From Deuterostichococcus epilithicus (taxonomy: Eukaryota; Chlorophyta; Trebouxiophyceae; Prasiolales; Stichococcaceae), in contig JAVTLE010000023.1 in assembly GCA_033439295.1 (NCBI GenBank), forward strand, positions 744,001 through 808,000: a stretch of DNA of 64,000 bases. Direction: 5' to 3'. Under the pieces are notes generated by a model, which saw nothing but the letters and a program-made list of their open reading frames with translations, did no database searches and had not been told where the DNA came from. Positions 21,057-32,802 of the stretch are shown here, in pieces. Position 1 is the stretch's first letter; each line of letters opens with the position of its first letter. A program made the position numbers and the translations under genes.

Positions 21057-22305
21057 CTTTCGAGGCAGAGGGCACCTTGCTGTCGGGACTTTTGGGGTCG
21101 GCACGGGGGTAGATGGCGATTTCATTCTCTGTGTTTGGGTTTTGAGTGGTGTGCCATAGCGCTCGCGGAATCTTGCGATGGGAGCGGCTAGCTCAGGTGC
21201 CGGGGGCACTGTAGGCATGTTGCGCAGTCAGACATCCCGCAGCCTTGGCAGCGGGAGATTAGGCTTAGCATGTGTTTTTCAGTCCTTGGCTTTTGTGTTT
21301 GGTCTGCTTCCAACAGCATGCAGGGCGCCTCACGGCGTTTCCGGCAGGGTTGCACCGCACGGCGCACGCGTGCGCACGCGCACGCGTTCCGCACGCGTGC
21401 GCACGGCCGCACGGCTGTGAGCACTGCCGTGCGCACGTTGTCAAGACGCTGTCAGACAGTGATGTAATCCAGCTAGACAACAGTTGCCGGCATGCTACTG
21501 CAGCTGCAAATGAGACGCAACCGCACATCACCGCCCTGTAACATGTTGCATACATCATCTCAACGCATAAGATATATGTGCAGTGAGGTTGTATGCATTG
21601 TTCAGCCTGTTATGGCCCAGCGCAGCCTGTTTCTTCACTCCCCTGGGGGATTAACGTAAGCAGCCGTGCGAAAGTGCCGTTCCCTGCCGTGCGACGTGCG
21701 CACGCGGTGCGCACGCGTGCGCACGGCCGCACGTCAGTGTAAAGTCACGTGCGGTGCAACCCTGGTTTCCGGTCCCAGCGAGCCAGAGAGCTCGGCGCTT
21801 TGTGCGCAACTGGTCCTGTATGTCTGCGCGGGGTTTACTGGGTTTACCCGCGGGTGTTGTGGCACATGACTCTATGACTGGACATGGTTGCCGATGTCGT
21901 TTTTGGTCTGCTCGACGCCCTTTCCATTTGTTCCCTCAGCTTGTCGCTTGCTGTTGCGCATTCCGACCGCCTTCGGGCCTGTGCTATAGTCAGCCACTTG
22001 ACTGCACAGTATGTAACCAGGTCCAATTCCAAGCCTCACGGCGTTTCCGGTCCCAGCCAGCCGGAGAGCTCGGTGCCTTGTGCGCAACTGGTCCTGTATG
22101 TCTGCGCGGGGTTTACTGGGTTTACCCGTGGGTGCTGTGGCACATGACTCTATGACTGGACATGGCTGCCGATGTCGTTTTGGTCTGCTCAATGCTTTTC
22201 CGGTTTGTTTCCTCAGCTTGTCGCTTGCCGTTGCGCATTCCGACCGCCTTCGGGCCCGTGCTAGAGTCAGCCACTTGACTGCACAGTATGTCACCAAGTC
22301 CAAGG
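21057..22305 (+). mobile_element. LINE 3' UTR of the 17131 copy, plus a further short copy at the right edge
   Basis: After the antisense insertion the 3' UTR resumes at gaggcagagggcacc, is interrupted by a hAT MITE (21345-21764), and reaches a tail-like ccaggtccaattccaag near 22035. A second, slightly diverged 3' end (22036-22305) starts directly there and ends at caccaagtccaag, the right border of the cluster. The next host gene's stop codon is only about 90 bases away. Confidence 0.85.
21345..21764. mobile_element. hAT-type MITE, 420 bp
   Basis: Perfect 17-bp terminal inverted repeats, CAGGGTTGCACCGCACG at 21345-21361 and its complement at 21748-21764. A perfect 8-bp target-site duplication GTTTCCGG flanks the element (21337-21344 and 21765-21772); removing it restores the uninterrupted LINE UTR (cggcgtttccggtccc). 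Eight-base duplications and CAGGG termini are hallmarks of the hAT superfamily. Subterminal regions are packed with GCGCACGCGTGCGCAC-like motifs in both orientations. There is no transposase ORF, so it is non-autonomous; the exact duplication suggests recent insertion. Confidence 0.93.
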
Positions 22306-22396
22306 CAGAATATCTCTGGAAGTCTCCTCATTGACGCGCAAGCTGCGCAATGCGTGTCTAATAAGGTGGTCTGTACTGCGCCGTAGATGCGTCGTG

Positions 22397-25300
22397 CTAC
22401 GATTCACAGGCAGCTAGACTTTGCTGCGGATTAGCCAAGATTACAACCTCCTTGGATACCTTCACCTGCCCCGGTTTGGCTCCCTGCGACGCACGACGCA
22501 ACATGCTTTCCGCAAAGAAGCGGAGCCATTCTTGTCCTGCAGTATGCTCCATATGTGACCCACCTTGGGCCGACTGAGGTGCTTTGGTGAGGTCGTGATG
22601 ACGTCACACCTGGTGTCTGCACGCCTCTGCAAATATGAAAACAGTCGGGTTTCAATTCACGAAACAATGTTTGTTGCTGTTCAAACCAGGTGGCCGACTC
22701 AAGAAATTCAACGATGCAGTTGAGCATAAGGCCTCATCGCATCGCAAAAAGCGATAGGCTGCATGCACCCTTGCCTTTGAGAAGTAAGCTGCCAAGTCGG
22801 CAGCGCATTGAAGGTCTTCGTCCGAAGGGCCTGCCGCCTTGTCTGGTGGATGCTGCAGAATCACGTGCGCGCCTACACAGCACTTGAAACAGGTCATCCG
22901 AACTTGAGCTCAGCCCACGAAGAAGTTCCTAAGGATAAGGTTCGGCACCCTGGGCTGGGGTTGCCCAATGTCAGCCGCAAGGTGACGGTCCACAAGACAG
23001 GCAAGAACTTGAGGCAAAGGTGAGGCAATTGCTGTAAGTTAACGATACAATTAAGTCCAACTGAGGTCAAGAGGCTGACCTGGCACCCCCCGGGCATGCA
23101 GCCACACGTCCGCCGGCTTGGCCACCAAGTGCGTCAGCTCATCGTTCTGCCGATTGTTGCGGCCCACCAGGATGGGGAAGCCGCCCGGGGAGGTGAAGTT
23201 GCGGAATACGCGTAGCCGGGTCGCCTTCGTCGCCTTCCTGACCTTTGACTTGGCCTTGGCTGCCATCGTCGAGTCCGCGCTGCCGGCACGCATGTAGCCC
23301 GAGCTGATCAGCTCTTCCTGCACATGAACGTCAGATAAAAACTCAGGCCAATGAGCATGGGCAAGACGCGCAAGACCAACTTTACATACAAACAGCCGCA
23401 GTCTGGAGGCTGCTGTTAGCAGATTTCTCATGTGCCGTGTGCAGCATCGGCAGCGGGGGCCAGGAGGCATGGCATGCCACTCAGTTGTTATGCAGAAACC
23501 TCCATGAGGTGGGCTAGAACCCCCATGCATCGTCAAGTCAACAAGCGATGGGAATGTTGGGGCTATCACCCTGATGCCGCGCAGTGCCTCCATGTCGCCC
23601 GAGCCCGACTCTCCCGTGTCGAGCTGCTCCACGCTGAGCTCCACCTCTTGCAGGTATGCCAGCTGCATTGCCCACAAACAAAATTACCCTTTTGTGGCAA
23701 ACATGCCAGCAATGGAAGGTTGATGACAGTATGGGTGCCATACATCCATTTGTGTCGGTGGCTGAGCTTCCTCTGGCGACGATTGAATCGCAGGTGATGC
23801 AAAGTCACACTCGTTGTGGATTGCATTGGCATGGCAGTCGTCGTGGATAATGCAGGAGGGAACTTTCAGCAGCGCACCTCGGCTTCGGCAGCCTCCAGCA
23901 GCGGCCTGACATGGTTCACGGCCCTGCGCTGCTTGCCGGCCCGGCGGTACAAACCCTCTGCATTCTTCACCTGTGCAGGACAAACTAGCTTTCAGGTCAG
24001 AATGACGCCTCTGGAGCCAGATCGTCACCAGCGGCAGACAGAGTAAGAGTATTATCGGAGGGTGCAGTGTTGCTGCCTCCAGTCTGGCTCACCGCGGTTT
24101 TCTGCGGGTCTAGCTGCAGGGTTATGGTTTTGCCGGTGTCCCAGTCCTCCAAGTCGATACTTGCTACCCTGGCTTCGCATCTGGATAACAGTGACAACAC
24201 GAGGTGATCTGAACTCTGAAGTAATACAAATTTGTTGTTGCTCTGGACATGACTGCGTGCAGGGCATTGGCGCGGAGGCGGCGGACGCTTTCAACCAGCA
24301 GGACAGCTCGGCACACTGCAGGTGCAGAGCCGCACCGGTGGACGTTGGCCATCAGCATGTCTGCCAGCTTCTGTGTGCCTGAAGCATCCTGTGCCCCCTG
24401 CATCTGCTTGCGGAAGCTGATGATCTTGCCCTGCAGCTTCGAGGTGGCCTGCGCCATCGCCCGCTGTATCTGCTGCAACAGCAGCTGCGAAGCCTCGGCG
24501 CCCTGGGGCACAACAGCAATGGCACCATCGGAGGTCGAGCGCTGGACGATGCAAACATGTTTTGGGGGCAACAGGCATACCATGCTGCCCAATGCTTGTC
24601 TAAAAGCTAGACTGGTGGTGATTGCCAGTGATGGGGATCAATCACGCGCTGCATCTGGAGTGGCCGGCAGCTGCGGCGCGCCTGAATTCTGGTGAAATAT
24701 GCGTCCACTACCGCATTGGCGCCACCGGGCACCGCATCGGCGCCGACGCCGATGACCGAGTAGCGGTTCTCCGCCGGCGAGGCGGCCGCTGCCCAGCTGC
24801 CCGAGGCCAGCCGCTCCAGCCAGCGCAGCCAGGCGCCGTGCAGCTCGATCCAATCGCTTTCTGACAGCGCCTGTGGGGTGCTGTCAGGCCGTACGCCCGC
24901 CGCGTCGCAGAGGTCTGCAGCCAGCGCAGGCGAGACGCCCTGGAAGGCTCGCAGCATGCCAGCCGCCAGGCTGGCGGCGCTGCCCTGCCGCTCAGCCACC
25001 TACCCGACAACACAGCTCTGTTGCAGATTGTCCAAAGTGACGGTTGAAGCAGTCCATTGGCACGATCGAAGCACCTGCAAGACTGTACCTCCGCATGCAT
25101 CCTGGGTAGCGGGGCTAGCATGGAGCCAAGACGTTTCTATCGCAGCAGTCGATCCGCGCTGCGGAGGGTTTAGTCACACATCATCTCCCCTCATGGTCGT
25201 GCTCCTTGTCCTGTGAGGTGTGCAACAACAAAGGAAGGAGGGCGCCACCTGTTGCGCCGCGCCGGCCACCGCCCCGCGCCAGTCTGCCAGCGGCTGGCTG

Positions 25301-26818
25301 GCGGTCGGCGCCAGGCCCCTTGCGGGGGGCGGCAGGCTGTAGGTGCCGCCCACTTGCAGCTGCCGCATGCTGGACTTCTTCTGGCCCACCTGCCAGCGGC
25401 AAGCACAAGCTGTCATCTTCAAGGGGTTCGCCGCATCCAACGCTGTTCGACATTGCCCGCTGTATGGTGTTGCACCGTGAGCAAAGTTGCAGACTGCGGT
25501 TGGGTGCACAGCCTGGGCCGGCACAGCCGCACGCATATAGTCAAGTGGCGGTCCACTCCACTCGCAGCTGCTATCGGTGGTAACGCCGGCTGCAGCCCTG
25601 CTTCGAGTATGTCCTCGGTTCCAAAACCTCACACAGCTAGGTGTCAAAGATCCACACAGCAATCTGGAGCATGAGGATCTGCGGCTCGCCTGGTAACCGC
25701 ACGCCAGGATGGCGCCAGTAGGCCCATCCGCCAGCACCAGGTTGCTGTGGCGCCCCATGACCTCCAGAAACAGTCGCATGGCCGGCGGGTCCGCAGGCCG
25801 CTGCCCGATGCTGAGCTCCACCACGCGTTCCCACGGCACCGGCAGGGCCACCGCCTACAGCAGCAGGGGTTGTCATGTGCTGTATGGTCAGACGTTGTTT
25901 GTTTGCATTGAGGACAAGGACTGGAAATTCACTCTGGCATCAGCCCAAAACATGGCTTGGTTGCACCTGCATAGCTCGACTGCTGCTTAATGAGCAACCA
26001 GGCAAAATGGATAGGCTCGACGACCCACCTGCAGGATGTGGCCACGCAGGTGCGAGTTGAGCAGCTCGCCTGCATGCCGCAACATATTGCATCAGATATG
26101 TTGCTGAGAGCGCTTTAGCAAGCATTCTAATCAAGCCGGACAGCTAACGGACATTATGCGAGCGGCGCATGTTTTTCAAAGCAGAGACAGAGCTCGAACA
26201 ACGACCTACCGAACGCAAAGGCCTCACTGGTCGCGCCTCGGTCCGGCGGCCGGCCGAGGCACAGCCGCGCCGCTGTCTGGTGCCATGACAGGTGCAGGTT
26301 TTCGTAAGACGCAGCCGTCCGCAACTTGAGGCTCACCGTGCGGTCGTCATACTGCATCACCTGTGACGCATCGCAACAGATATCAGAGGCCAGAAGCACT
26401 TTCCTCTGATGCCGCTTGAGCGCTGGTTGGTGCCCAAGCGGCGCCGAATTGAAGTCGCATTGCAAAAGTCCAGCGCTGCAAGGCATGGTCAAGCCACCTG
26501 ATCTATCCTTGCGGGCGTTTCGACGCCGGCTGCGCATGCCAGCAGCGTTGTGAAGTCCACGGAGATGCATCGCGGACGCCGCGGCGCCGCAGGCGTCTGT
26601 TTACTGCAAGCGGCTGGCTGCTCGGCTGTCGCTGCAGCAGAGCAGACCGCTCGCAGAAGATGAGGGAGGATTGGGGGGGCTGGGTGCTGTCGACGCCCAA
26701 ACGGCGGCACCAGCACTGACGTCCGAGCTGCCCCTGGCCACGCTACGCTGTGGGATGCCAGACCTCGCTCTGGAGCTCGCAGCGCGGACAAGCAGCACAG
26801 CGGCCTGCTTCCGTGCAT
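22397..26818 (-). CDS. rqcH: RqcH/NEMF-family ribosome quality-control factor, probably plastid-targeted
   Basis: A multi-exon gene for an NFACT protein. These bind nascent-chain-jammed large ribosomal subunits and recruit tRNA to add C-terminal tails. The first exon (from 26818) has a long basic N-terminus ahead of VDFTTLLACA, the usual start of bacterial and plastid members, suggesting a transit peptide. Later exons encode LKLRTAASYENLHLSWHQ, GRPPDRGATSEAFAFG, PWERVVELSIGQRPADPP, RLFLEVMGRHSNLVLADG, a coiled-coil part (KLQGKIISFRKQMQGAQD) and the NFACT-R domain: FPILVGRNNRQNDELTHL, ADVWLHARGVPG joined to AHVILQHPPDKAAGPSDEDL, CAADLAAYFSKAR, DVITTSPKHLSRPK and GAKPGQVKVSKEVVILANPQQ. The stop is at 22397-22399. 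All joins read in frame, so the gene looks intact. The resemblance is closer to cyanobacterial RqcH than to cytosolic NEMF. Confidence 0.88.
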
Positions 26819-27100
26819 TCGCCCAGTCTGAAAGAGACGGGAGTTGATCGACTCAGCTCGTTCTCACGGATGAGGTTCGAAGTGGTTGACGCCGATGCCA
26901 ACGCCAGTGATGCAACAAGACCTTGCGCGTGAGATCAGCCGATACGCAGGAGAACAATCAATCAACGATCATGGTCATTTGCTGCAAACCCACATATGCC
27001 ATGCACACAGCGCGAATCGAAGTAGTGATGATGCATCTGGGCAGCGCCATGCGGCATGCAGTGCATTGGCAGCAGCACCGGGATGACAGCGCGATTGATC

Positions 27101-30065
27101 TTACAGCATGTGTGTCTGCATAGCGAGCTCAGACATGGCAGCGACGAAAAAGACGAAACTGACACACGTGAAGGCCGCATCATGAATGAAGGGGTACCGC
27201 ACAGGCGGCTGCGTCAATGCTGCAAAGGCGCACACTGCCGCTGCCAGCACAGCTGCGGCGGCTGGAGTATTTTTGTGCAGCCACAAGACAACTGATGTAA
27301 CCCTATCTATGCATCTGCTGAGCATCGTGCCGCTATGCCGCTCACTCGCATTGCTGCTGCCGCCCTTCCGACCAGCCTGCTGCCACCACTGACCGCTGCC
27401 GCCACCGCCTCCCGCAGAAGGCCCCACGCCTGCTGGTCCCGCGACGACCAGCCAGATGAGCAGCAGAGAGACGCTGGGCACCGCCAGCCCATCTCGCAGC
27501 AGCAGCGGCGCCATCGAGAGCACCGCCATCGGCGGCAGCCAGCGAGCCAGCGGCAGCTCCGGCGCCAGGATTGTGATCGGCAGCAGCGGGATCAGGATCG
27601 ACTTTTCGTGCACCTGGAGCCACCAGCTGCTGAGGTCACACGCGGAGAGGAACCGTGGAGACCTCTGGGATCGGGCTGCTGTCCAGCAGCCCAAGCAAGA
27701 AGCAAGTTGCGAGTGGGCTGCTCGGTTACCTGGTAAGAAAACATAAAGAAGACCATCGCGCTGTTGGCCATGCACAGCAGCAGGCCCTGCACAGACATGC
27801 AGGTGTGGTCAGCATAGCGTAGTTAGCCTGAACTCGTCAATCATGCTGTCAGCATATGTAACATTAGCGGACCAACCCGCGTGCTTGCCTTGGTGGATGG
27901 ACACCTGATCTGCTGCAGCATTGCAGGCAGGAGCCCCAGCACAGTGGCACCTGCGTGGCACGGGGTTCAAGCACCTCGTTTAAAAGCAAATGCTGCAGAG
28001 GACACTGTGAACTGACAACACACACCCAATCTAGGCACGTGATCTCACCCAGGCACAGCCGCAGCATTGCCGCCTTGTCGAACAGCCTCTTCCAGTTCAC
28101 CAGAAAGTGAGTCGAGCACCAGAAATTAGCCACATAGTCTTCGTACAGGCCTCGCTTCAGCGGCGCCAGGCGCTGCGGCATGACGCAGCAAAACTGGGAT
28201 TGCACTTCGAAAGAATTTGCAATGGTATACCTGCAGTGGGGTAAGCATGCGAAGCTCCGACTTTTCACACGCGCCCGCGCAAGGCAGATCATCAAAACGA
28301 AGCGGCAGCATGTGCAGCTAGAACCGACCATCGATCTGCCCACGCAGGGTGCTTCACCACAGCGAACAAATACGTGCCTGCAGGACTTCCAGTGCCGCCT
28401 GCGCAGAGGTGAGGTACGGCGCCCAGAGCACCGCAAAGGTGGCCGCGACCACACCGCCCAGCTTGGCAAAGGCCGCCACCTGTGCGTCAGCATCGGCTCC
28501 AGCATCATTGCAAGCTCAACATGCCTGGCGAAAGCTGTTCATCGCCAGCCAACGCCCTCGTAACTCGAAGCTAGAATGGGACCTGGTTCAGCTTCGTGCA
28601 TATCGAGCCCCGAAGGCAAGGTGAAGGTCATCAGCTCAAGCTCGTGTTGATGACCGACCCACCTTGCAAGTCCAAGTGGGCTGCTGCAGGCACCAACCCA
28701 GGAGGTGGGCAAAGAATGCTGGCGCCACATACAGGCTCATCTGCTTGTGGTTCAGTGCCGCACAGAAGAGGGCGCTGCCGACCAGCCGGTGCCCCCCTGC
28801 AATTGCCCCCGCTGCTGCTGCCTGCACAGAGTTCCGACGCACGGCGCGTGTCATCAGCATCGTGTGAGGGGTGCAGCTGCTCAGATGACGAGGCACACGG
28901 AAGATATGACGGTGCGGCCAGTCGGCAGGCTCAGACATGTACACGACTGCCTACAACAGCGCAGGATGTCCTGTCGACCTGTCGGTGAACGACCCTGCTG
29001 CAAGACTTGCACCGTGTGGTGCGCAGAACTCACTATGAGCCCGAGGCTGATGTTGTTGTACTGGAAGTGGCCATGGTCGATGAGGATGGCTGCCGGCTGC
29101 AGCAGCACGGCCACGAGCATTGCACACTGCGCGGCCGGCCGCTTGGGATAAAACACCCTGGCGCATAGCAGCGCCGCCGGAACGAACACTGCAAGCGGCA
29201 GGAGCAGGGTTTTCAGCGCAGGAACAGCGCAGACCGACACACTGCACTAAATCAGGCTCAGTACAATGACAATGTGGCTGCTCACCTGAGAGGTCACTGA
29301 ACAGCACGCTCCAGCGCAGCAGCAGCTTGCTCCATGGCGTCTCATAGCCGCGCGAGGTGTGAAGCTGGAATGCCGCCGGGTCAAAGACCGACATCACCCG
29401 GCCATACAGCCAGCTCTGCGCTGCATCCGACAGGAGGCGTCAGCCAGAAGCTGGCTTCTTGCGGCTTGGCACGCTCAAAGTCGAAGCCAAAGCAACTACT
29501 GAAACGATTCACCATCTACATGCCTGATAGGCAGTCAGTGGAGGGTAGTCGATGCCCCAGCACTGCAAGTCGTTGTCCGGCGTCGCCCGGTACCTGTGGC
29601 ATATGCCGCACAAGCCGCTGGATGCTTTTGTCTGGGATGGGCTTGCAAACTCTCGGCAACCTAGTGATCGCGTGAGTAATGGAAGTCAGATTCGCACGTC
29701 CGCCTCACCATTCGCTCACTGGAGTGTGCATTGTGAGCTCCATCCAGTGCCGCTGCGCCTCATAGTCGCCGAACCGCGGTGCGGCGCCCGCACCTGCATG
29801 CTACCTCATGATGGTGCGAGGGATCTTTGCCGAAACACTATCAGAGAGCGCGAGGATCCATGCTGAAGACTTGGACCTCACCGGAGTACGAGTGCAGGCC
29901 GACGAGCAGGCGCAGCAAGATTGCCGCTGCGATTATCAGCAACATCAAATGGGGTACCGCTGGAGGTTCCTCAGATGTTTCATAATCGTCTAAGGAGCCC
30001 GCACGACCTTCGTTTCGCGTGCGACTAGTCGTAAAACGCTGACGGACAGGTTCCCCCATCGCCAT
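27101..30065 (-). CDS. ALG6: ALG6 dolichyl-P-Glc:Man9GlcNAc2-PP-dolichol alpha-1,3-glucosyltransferase
   Basis: This multi-pass ER membrane enzyme adds the first glucose to the lipid-linked N-glycan precursor. The start at 30065 gives a basic cytosolic tail, then a membrane segment ([23 protein letters not shown]). It is followed by [125 protein letters not shown] and a hydrophobic end, stopping at 27101-27103. The HGHFQYN box and the [11 protein letters not shown] block identify ALG6 rather than ALG8. At least eight exons are needed, with GT-AG junctions at most visible borders. It lies about 280 bases downstream of the rqcH-like gene's start on the same strand; that gap holds nothing I can identify. 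Confidence 0.92.
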
Positions 30066-30494
30066 GGGATAGCGATTCGTGGCACCAGAACTTGCTAAGT
30101 TGCTGGCTGATTCACTACACTGCAGTCAAGTGAACCTTTGGCGTGAGGATTATGCTTGACGGCGCAAGCGTGCAACTGCAGAGTAAAGTGGAGAATGATC
30201 AGCAGGAGCTGCGCCACCTGGAATGCAGCTGGACTCTGGAGGAAACAAAGCCGTCGCTGGCTGCACGTTGTCTTCAAAACGAAAGGGCGATAAGAAATCC
30301 GGTAGAGAAGCCGAATCATAAATGTAATCCCCTAAGACGCAAACAACAGCGGCGATCATCACAGTGCCACTGCCGTACTGGCAATGTGGACATTGACCCA
30401 GATCGTCATGACACTGCACCAAATCAGCACGTGGCTGCCTGTGACGGATTCGGGTTCTCTTCCGGTCTCTAATGTACGCGAAGTGGACGCAGGA
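30066..30494. other. Intergenic spacer upstream of ALG6
   Basis: 430 bases between the ALG6 start and the stop of the HIRIP3-like gene. I see no conserved coding sequence, repeat or clear promoter element; it must hold the 3' end of one gene and the promoter of the other. Confidence 0.5.
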
Positions 30495-32802
30495 TCAGTC
30501 ATCGTCGCTCGCCGAGATGACAGCGCGCCGCCTGGGCGCCGGCGCTGGGGACGCTGCGCTCGGCGGATGCTCCCCATCATCGTCGGCATCTGCTGTAGCC
30601 GTAGCCTTGTTAGCGGCCTTGGCACGACCAGGCGCACCCTTTGCACCTATGTGCATCACAAAATCGCTGTGCGAACCACTTGTTGAATTGAAGCAAGTTG
30701 ACGCAGCCTATGGGTCTGCTTATGTTAAGCAATTGCTCCCAACAGCAGCTGCAGCAGCAGCTTCAGCCCACCGTTGGATGCCGGACTGGACGCGGCGCCG
30801 CTCGAAGGGCTGGCGGCGCCGTCGTCTGAGTCGCTCTGCTGCTGCTGTTGCTGCTGCTGCTGCGATGCGTCAGAGTCCCTGGAGCCCTCCGATTCTGAGC
30901 TGCCGCTCTCTGCATGCTGGCTGCCGGATTCCTGTTGGACAAGATGCAGCGCTGCTTGTCACGATCGACTTACATGTATTCATGGATCTTGTGCTCAGCA
31001 TCATGCAGGACAGTCCCACCACACGGATGAGGCAGGGCTAGCTGTCCCACAGGTGCAAAAGGTATCATGTTGCAGATGTGGTGCAGACATCCTCTACATA
31101 CCTGCGCCGCTTCATCGCTTTCTGCGTCAGAGTCGCTGCCAACCTGCGCCCTGAGGCATGGAGTTGCACATGGTCAGACACTGCGCACGGTGACAAGCAC
31201 CACCATATCTATGGCAGGTGTGATGCGTGTGAAACTGCTGAACACCAAATAATGCACAGATATGTCCAAGTGCATGCAGGCGATCTTCATGCCCAACAAC
31301 GCACTTGTAGCTGACGTTGTAGTTGACGGGCTTGGCAGCGGCCTCGCGGCGGCTGCGGCGCCCGCCGCTGCCCACGATGTTGCTCATGTCGATGCCTTCC
31401 AAATCTTTTTCCCTCTCTAGCGACCGCTTGACGGCCTGCGTGATATGTGCATCTATTTGATCGTTACGAAACTCAACAGAAGCGCCGACAGCAAGCACAG
31501 GAAGTCAATTGACCATGCCCTTTTCCATCCCCTTCCTGCAATGCAGCCTGACTTGTTTCCCCTCTGGCAGTCATTTTGGGCATCAGACGCTGACGCTCCC
31601 AGTCCTGGTCTTTGCTGTGCCGCACCGCAATCTCTGAGGGCGTGGACTGCCGCGAGAGCCCCTTCTTCTCCAGAAACTCCTCCATCGCCCGAATCCGGTC
31701 TGCGTCATTTGTCTGCTTGTAGACATTTGGCGATGGCCTGCGACCAGTCGGTCACATCGCGAGTTCATCATTTGTGTCTTGACTTCAGGGCTCGAGTTCA
31801 AAGCAACACATGCTCCAGAAAAATACATTTTGTTGACGGCATGCATCGACAGAATTACCTGAGCCCCGCTTTTGTGCAAATCGCTTTCAGCCTCTCCAGC
31901 TGCTTGTTTGGCTTCTTGCCTGCATTCAGAGCCCAGCGTCAGGCATCAACATCGACATTGGGGGCAGCAGCATCCACCCGATCAATAGTAGCTGCATGTC
32001 GTGCTCTCGACGATGCAAAGAAGCTCCACGGCTGTTCGCAGCATACCCTGCCTGTGTGCATTCCGCAGCAGTTCACCTGCATCTGCCGCTGCTGCGCCCT
32101 TCTTGGCTTTGCCGCGCCGTGCGGCATCGCCATTGTGCGTCTCTCGCTTCCGCTTCGGCGGCGTGACGTTCTCCTGGTTCTCTTCCTCGTCCGCCGACGG
32201 CTCCGAGGCTGACGCAGCGGGCGATCCCGGGTCCTCTGCTGCCGCCTTGTGGCGCGCTACGAGCTGCGGCAGCACAGCATGCACAGCGTGTCAGTCATGC
32301 AGTTGGTTGGAGCTCGGAGCATCGCTCGTGTGACTCCCGGTGCTCAGCTGGATGAATCGGGCGCGACGTTGATAGGAAAATCAGGAAACCCCGCTTTGCA
32401 CCTGGTCCACGGCGTTTGCCACCTCGTCCTTCAGCGGCTTGAGGTTCCCCGCCGCCAGACCCATGTGCTTCTCCAGCAGACCACGTACCAGCTTCATGGT
32501 CATTGTCCTGCGGCACGACCGGGTGGCTCTTGCTACAGAAGCTTGCTCCTGAATGTGGTACTTGACGGAGAACCTTTGGTTTGCCTGGCCCGATGCGCAT
32601 GCGTTCACTTTTGCATCTTGGCGGAGAACGCGGCTGGGGTCGCATGGGTTGCAACCCAGACGACTGCAGCATGCCGACGGTTTCGACATACATCTTTGTA
32701 AGGAAAAGGGGCCGGAACGCACTCGATGTTGCCCAGGATTTCGTCCTGGCACTGCTCCACGGCCGCCTGCAACTGCTTCAGGCTTGGCACGGACTCCATA
32801 CC
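30495..32802 (-). CDS. HIRIP3/CHZ-like histone chaperone with DEK_C-type N-terminus
   Basis: A nuclear, highly charged protein. Exons in order encode an N-terminal helical region (SLKQLQAAVEQCQDEILGN, RGLLEKHMGLAAGNLKPLK, EVANAVDQV), an acidic and basic linker (SADEEENQENVTPPKRKR), a HIRIP3-type core (KQLERLKAICTKAGLR, PNVYKQTNDADRIRAMEEF, LEKKGLSRQSTPSEIAVR, EKDLEGIDMSNIVGSGGRRS), a Ser/Asp/Glu- and Gln-rich part, and an end reading RRRAVISASDDD with its stop at 30495-30497. The core matches the plant and animal family that binds H2A/H2B-type histones. The ATG at about 32802 is the best start, but it sits right after a possible acceptor, so a further 5' exon is possible. It is divergent to PDHB. 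Confidence 0.75.

Larger units (their letters stand above)
1617..22305. mobile_element. Self-nested LINE cluster, about 20.7 kb
   Basis: Almost every base from the (ACTTGG)n tail at 1617 to the (CCAAGT)n tail ending near 22305 can be assigned to one non-LTR retrotransposon family. Its 3' part encodes reverse transcriptase with the FYADDLAL catalytic box and a C-terminal CCHC motif (CQRC...H....C). A 3' UTR of about 550 bases follows, ending in a hexamer tail. No copy keeps the 5' endonuclease region. Most copies are sense and 5'-truncated, begin directly after the tail of the previous copy, and some carry antisense copies inside. This is the architecture expected when a LINE repeatedly inserts into its own tail, as described for Zepp in Chlorella; whether this family is Zepp-related is not established here. 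Confidence 0.9.

Noticed and set aside
1617-22305. LTR retrotransposon or retrovirus-like element
   Set aside because: The reverse transcriptase is of the non-LTR type, tails are simple repeats and target duplications flank 5'-truncated copies; there are no LTRs, gag or integrase.
22397-22520. Frameshift at the C-terminal end of the RqcH-like gene
   Set aside because: A first reading of a single exon suggested an extra base, but a separate short exon (DVITTSPKHLSRPK) joins in frame to GAKPGQV after a normal intron.
27101-30065. ALG8 instead of ALG6
   Set aside because: The [13 protein letters not shown] and [13 protein letters not shown] blocks are those of ALG6.
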